Of a DNA stretch of 64,000 bases, positions 62,684 to 64,000 are shown one piece after another (positions within the stretch are counted from its first letter, which is position 1; the number at the start of each line of letters is the position of its first letter). Origin of the DNA: Mycobacterium senriense (GTDB taxonomy: Bacteria; Actinomycetota; Actinomycetes; Mycobacteriales; Mycobacteriaceae). The DNA lies in the NCBI RefSeq assembly GCF_019668465.1, contig NZ_AP024828.1, positions 248,001 to 312,000 of the forward strand, given 5' to 3'. The translations under genes were made by a program, and so were the position numbers. The notes beneath the pieces were generated by a model. It saw only the letters and a program-made list of their open reading frames with translations. It ran no database searches and was not told the origin of the DNA.

Positions 62684-64000
62684 CTACGGGTTGATGGTGT
62701 TGTCGCCGACCTGGCGGCCCCAGACGTATTCGATCGCATACGGTGATCCGGTGTCCAGGTGGTTGTAGGGCGCAAGGCTGTTGCCGGAGTCCATCACCAA
62801 CTCCGGTGCGGGCCACAGGTCGCGGGTAATCGGCTGCCAGCATCCCGGGGCGCCGCCGGGGCCGCCGCGCGCGTTCACCCGCGGCAGGTTCTCCGGATAG
62901 GTGTAGGGGTTGGGCGCGCCGCCGACCAGACCCGCCGCTCCGCCGAGTCCCAACGTGAGCGCGGCGATGGCGGCCAGCGACAGTGGGTTCGCGATCAGAC
63001 CCAGTCCCGACGTGACCTCGGTGTCCATGTTCAACGAGTAGCCGTTGAACCCGCCCTCGGACGCACCGGTAATGGGCACGATGTCGTGGTAGTTGTGCAG
63101 CATGCAATAGATTTCCGGGCTGTAGGTGTCCAGCAGCTGCGCCGAGGGCACCAGGTCGGCGGCGCCGCGCGCCAGGTACGGCCCGCCCTTGTTGAACAAC
63201 TCCGCGCCGGTGTTGCCGAACCCGGCCGCCGACAACAACGCCTGATCCAGATCCTTCTGCTGGGCATTGATAGTGCGCGAGGTGATCACCGCATTGTTCA
63301 AAAAGTCGAACAGATCCGGCGACGCGTTCGCATACGTATCGCCCAGCGCGGCCAACCGCTGAATGTCCTTGCGCGCCTGCGGCATCTGCGGATTCACGTC
63401 ATCAAGCAACGCATTCGCATTGGTCACCGACTGACCGAACTTCTCCCCCAGGCCAGACAACGACTGCGCCGCCGCGCTCAACGTCAAATTCAGCTTGACC
63501 GGATCCACCTTCTCCGCGATCGACGTGATCGTCTGAAACAGCGTGTTGATCTCGGTGGTCACCGACCGCGCGTCGATCACCGTGTGCGTCGAGATCTTCT
63601 GCGGCGACGGGTTAGCCGGCGTCGTCAACGACACATACTTACCACCGAACACCGTCGTCGCCTTGATATCGGCATTCACATTCGACGGAATCAACGCCAG
63701 ATACCGCGGATACACCTCCAGGATGAACTTCGCCGCCGGCTTGCCGTCACGCACCGTCTCCGAAATCGACCCCACCCGGCCGATCTCCACCCCGTTATAA
63801 GTCACCTTCGAACCCGGATCCATCACCAACCCCGCCCGCGCCGCCAGCATGGTCAGCCGCGTCTTTTCCGTGAAGGCACCCCGGAATTGCCCGTACACCA
63901 AGGCCAGAATCAGCGCGCACACAACCAGCACTGCGACGGCGATCCACTTGAACGGTGGAGTTCGTTGCGAGTTGATCTGAACGGGTGAGCCGGGACCTGA
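62684..64000 (-). CDS. MceA-type protein, upstream copy, 5' end cut by the window edge
   Basis: Mce family protein reading openly to the window edge: SGPGSPVQINSQRTPPFKW precedes the membrane anchor, so at most a codon or two is missing (probably ATG just outside). MCE domain and Mce-C region as in its neighbour, and C-terminus identical (YVWGRQVGDNTINP). It lies immediately upstream of the other copy. yrbE permease genes would be expected beyond 64000. Confidence 0.88.
   Translation of the reverse strand, partial: SGPGSPVQINSQRTPPFKWIAVAVLVVCALILALVYGQFRGAFTEKTRLTMLAARAGLVMDPGSKVTYNGVEIGRVGSISETVRDGKPAAKFILEVYPRYLALIPSNVNADIKATTVFGGKYVSLTTPANPSPQKISTHTVIDARSVTTEINTLFQTITSIAEKVDPVKLNLTLSAAAQSLSGLGEKFGQSVTNANALLDDVNPQMPQARKDIQRLAALGDTYANASPDLFDFLNNAVITSRTINAQQKDLDQALLSAAGFGNTGAELFNKGGPYLARGAADLVPSAQLLDTYSPEIYCMLHNYHDIVPITGASEGGFNGYSLNMDTEVTSGLGLIANPLSLAAIAALTLGLGGAAGLVGGAPNPYTYPENLPRVNARGGPGGAPGCWQPITRDLWPAPELVMDSGNSLAPYNHLDTGSPYAIEYVWGRQVGDNTINP

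Larger units (their letters stand above)
61072..64000 (-). repeat. Tandem duplication of mceA
   Basis: The two mceA genes are almost identical over long DNA stretches (for example about 61560-61850 against 63170-63460) and differ in clustered patches: the anchor region, a Leu/Ala/Gly stretch near the C-terminus, and 'EIYCLMRSEHD' against 'EIYCMLHNYHD'. Copy two is 2 codons longer after GLIANP. Confidence 0.85.

Overview
The window is high-GC actinobacterial DNA and almost certainly mycobacterial. The left end keeps the gene order of the M. tuberculosis Rv3164c-Rv3171c block (moxR3, two membrane proteins, a TetR repressor, an APH-like protein, an Rv3169-type protein, aofH, hpx). Other mycobacterial markers are a DevR/DevS pair with DosR boxes, an 18-kDa-antigen small heat-shock protein, a PknH-type sensor-domain protein, a haemophore-like secreted protein and MceA proteins. 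A large-subunit catalase and two accessory insertions in the Rv3164c block point to a non-tuberculous species. The species itself is an inference. No rRNA, tRNA, CRISPR array or insertion sequence was seen.

Layout. 0-12 kb: the Rv3164c-Rv3171c block, with a methyltransferase and an SDR inserted at one point and a flavin monooxygenase plus MHS transporter at another. 12-17 kb: a Tat-type lipoprotein amine oxidase, an AraC regulator, a GT4 glycosyltransferase and a STAS-ATPase fusion protein. 17-31 kb: stress and envelope genes: catalase, a SAP/Rho-N-like small protein, a GT2/acyl-CoA-dehydrogenase-like/PIG-L operon, an EEP phosphatase, CsbD, a haemophore-like protein, topoisomerase IB, a pyruvate-oxidase-like enzyme, UdgX and hemerythrin. 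31-43 kb: a lipoprotein, a sensor-domain protein, an aldo-keto reductase, an SDR, a diguanylate cyclase, glgX, a zinc alcohol dehydrogenase, an NDH-2-like enzyme, DUF1360 and MerR. 43-48.6 kb: Hsp18, PAS-ANTAR and a DosR locus (devS, devR, a flavin/F420-binding protein, an Acg-type nitroreductase, a possible small protein). 48.6-59 kb: two transporters, a three-gene redox/lipid operon, a FAAL-ACP-thioester-reductase megaprotein and a lipid kinase. 59-64 kb: an SDR, a DMT transporter and two nearly identical tandem MceA genes running off the right edge.

Regulation is the most coherent signal. Between 16 and 40.3 kb I see ten sites resembling the mycobacterial SigF promoter (GTTT, 14-16 nt, GGGTA), each just upstream of a gene; three match fully (before the GT4 gene, glgX and the zinc alcohol dehydrogenase). 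A STAS-ATPase fusion of the kind used in anti-sigma partner switching lies in the same region. A separate hypoxia module with DosR boxes follows at 44-48.6 kb. The window therefore looks like a chromosomal stretch where general-stress (SigF) and dormancy (DosR) genes are concentrated, next to uncharacterised envelope-lipid chemistry (the GT2/ACAD/PIG-L cluster and the FAAL-ACP-reductase).
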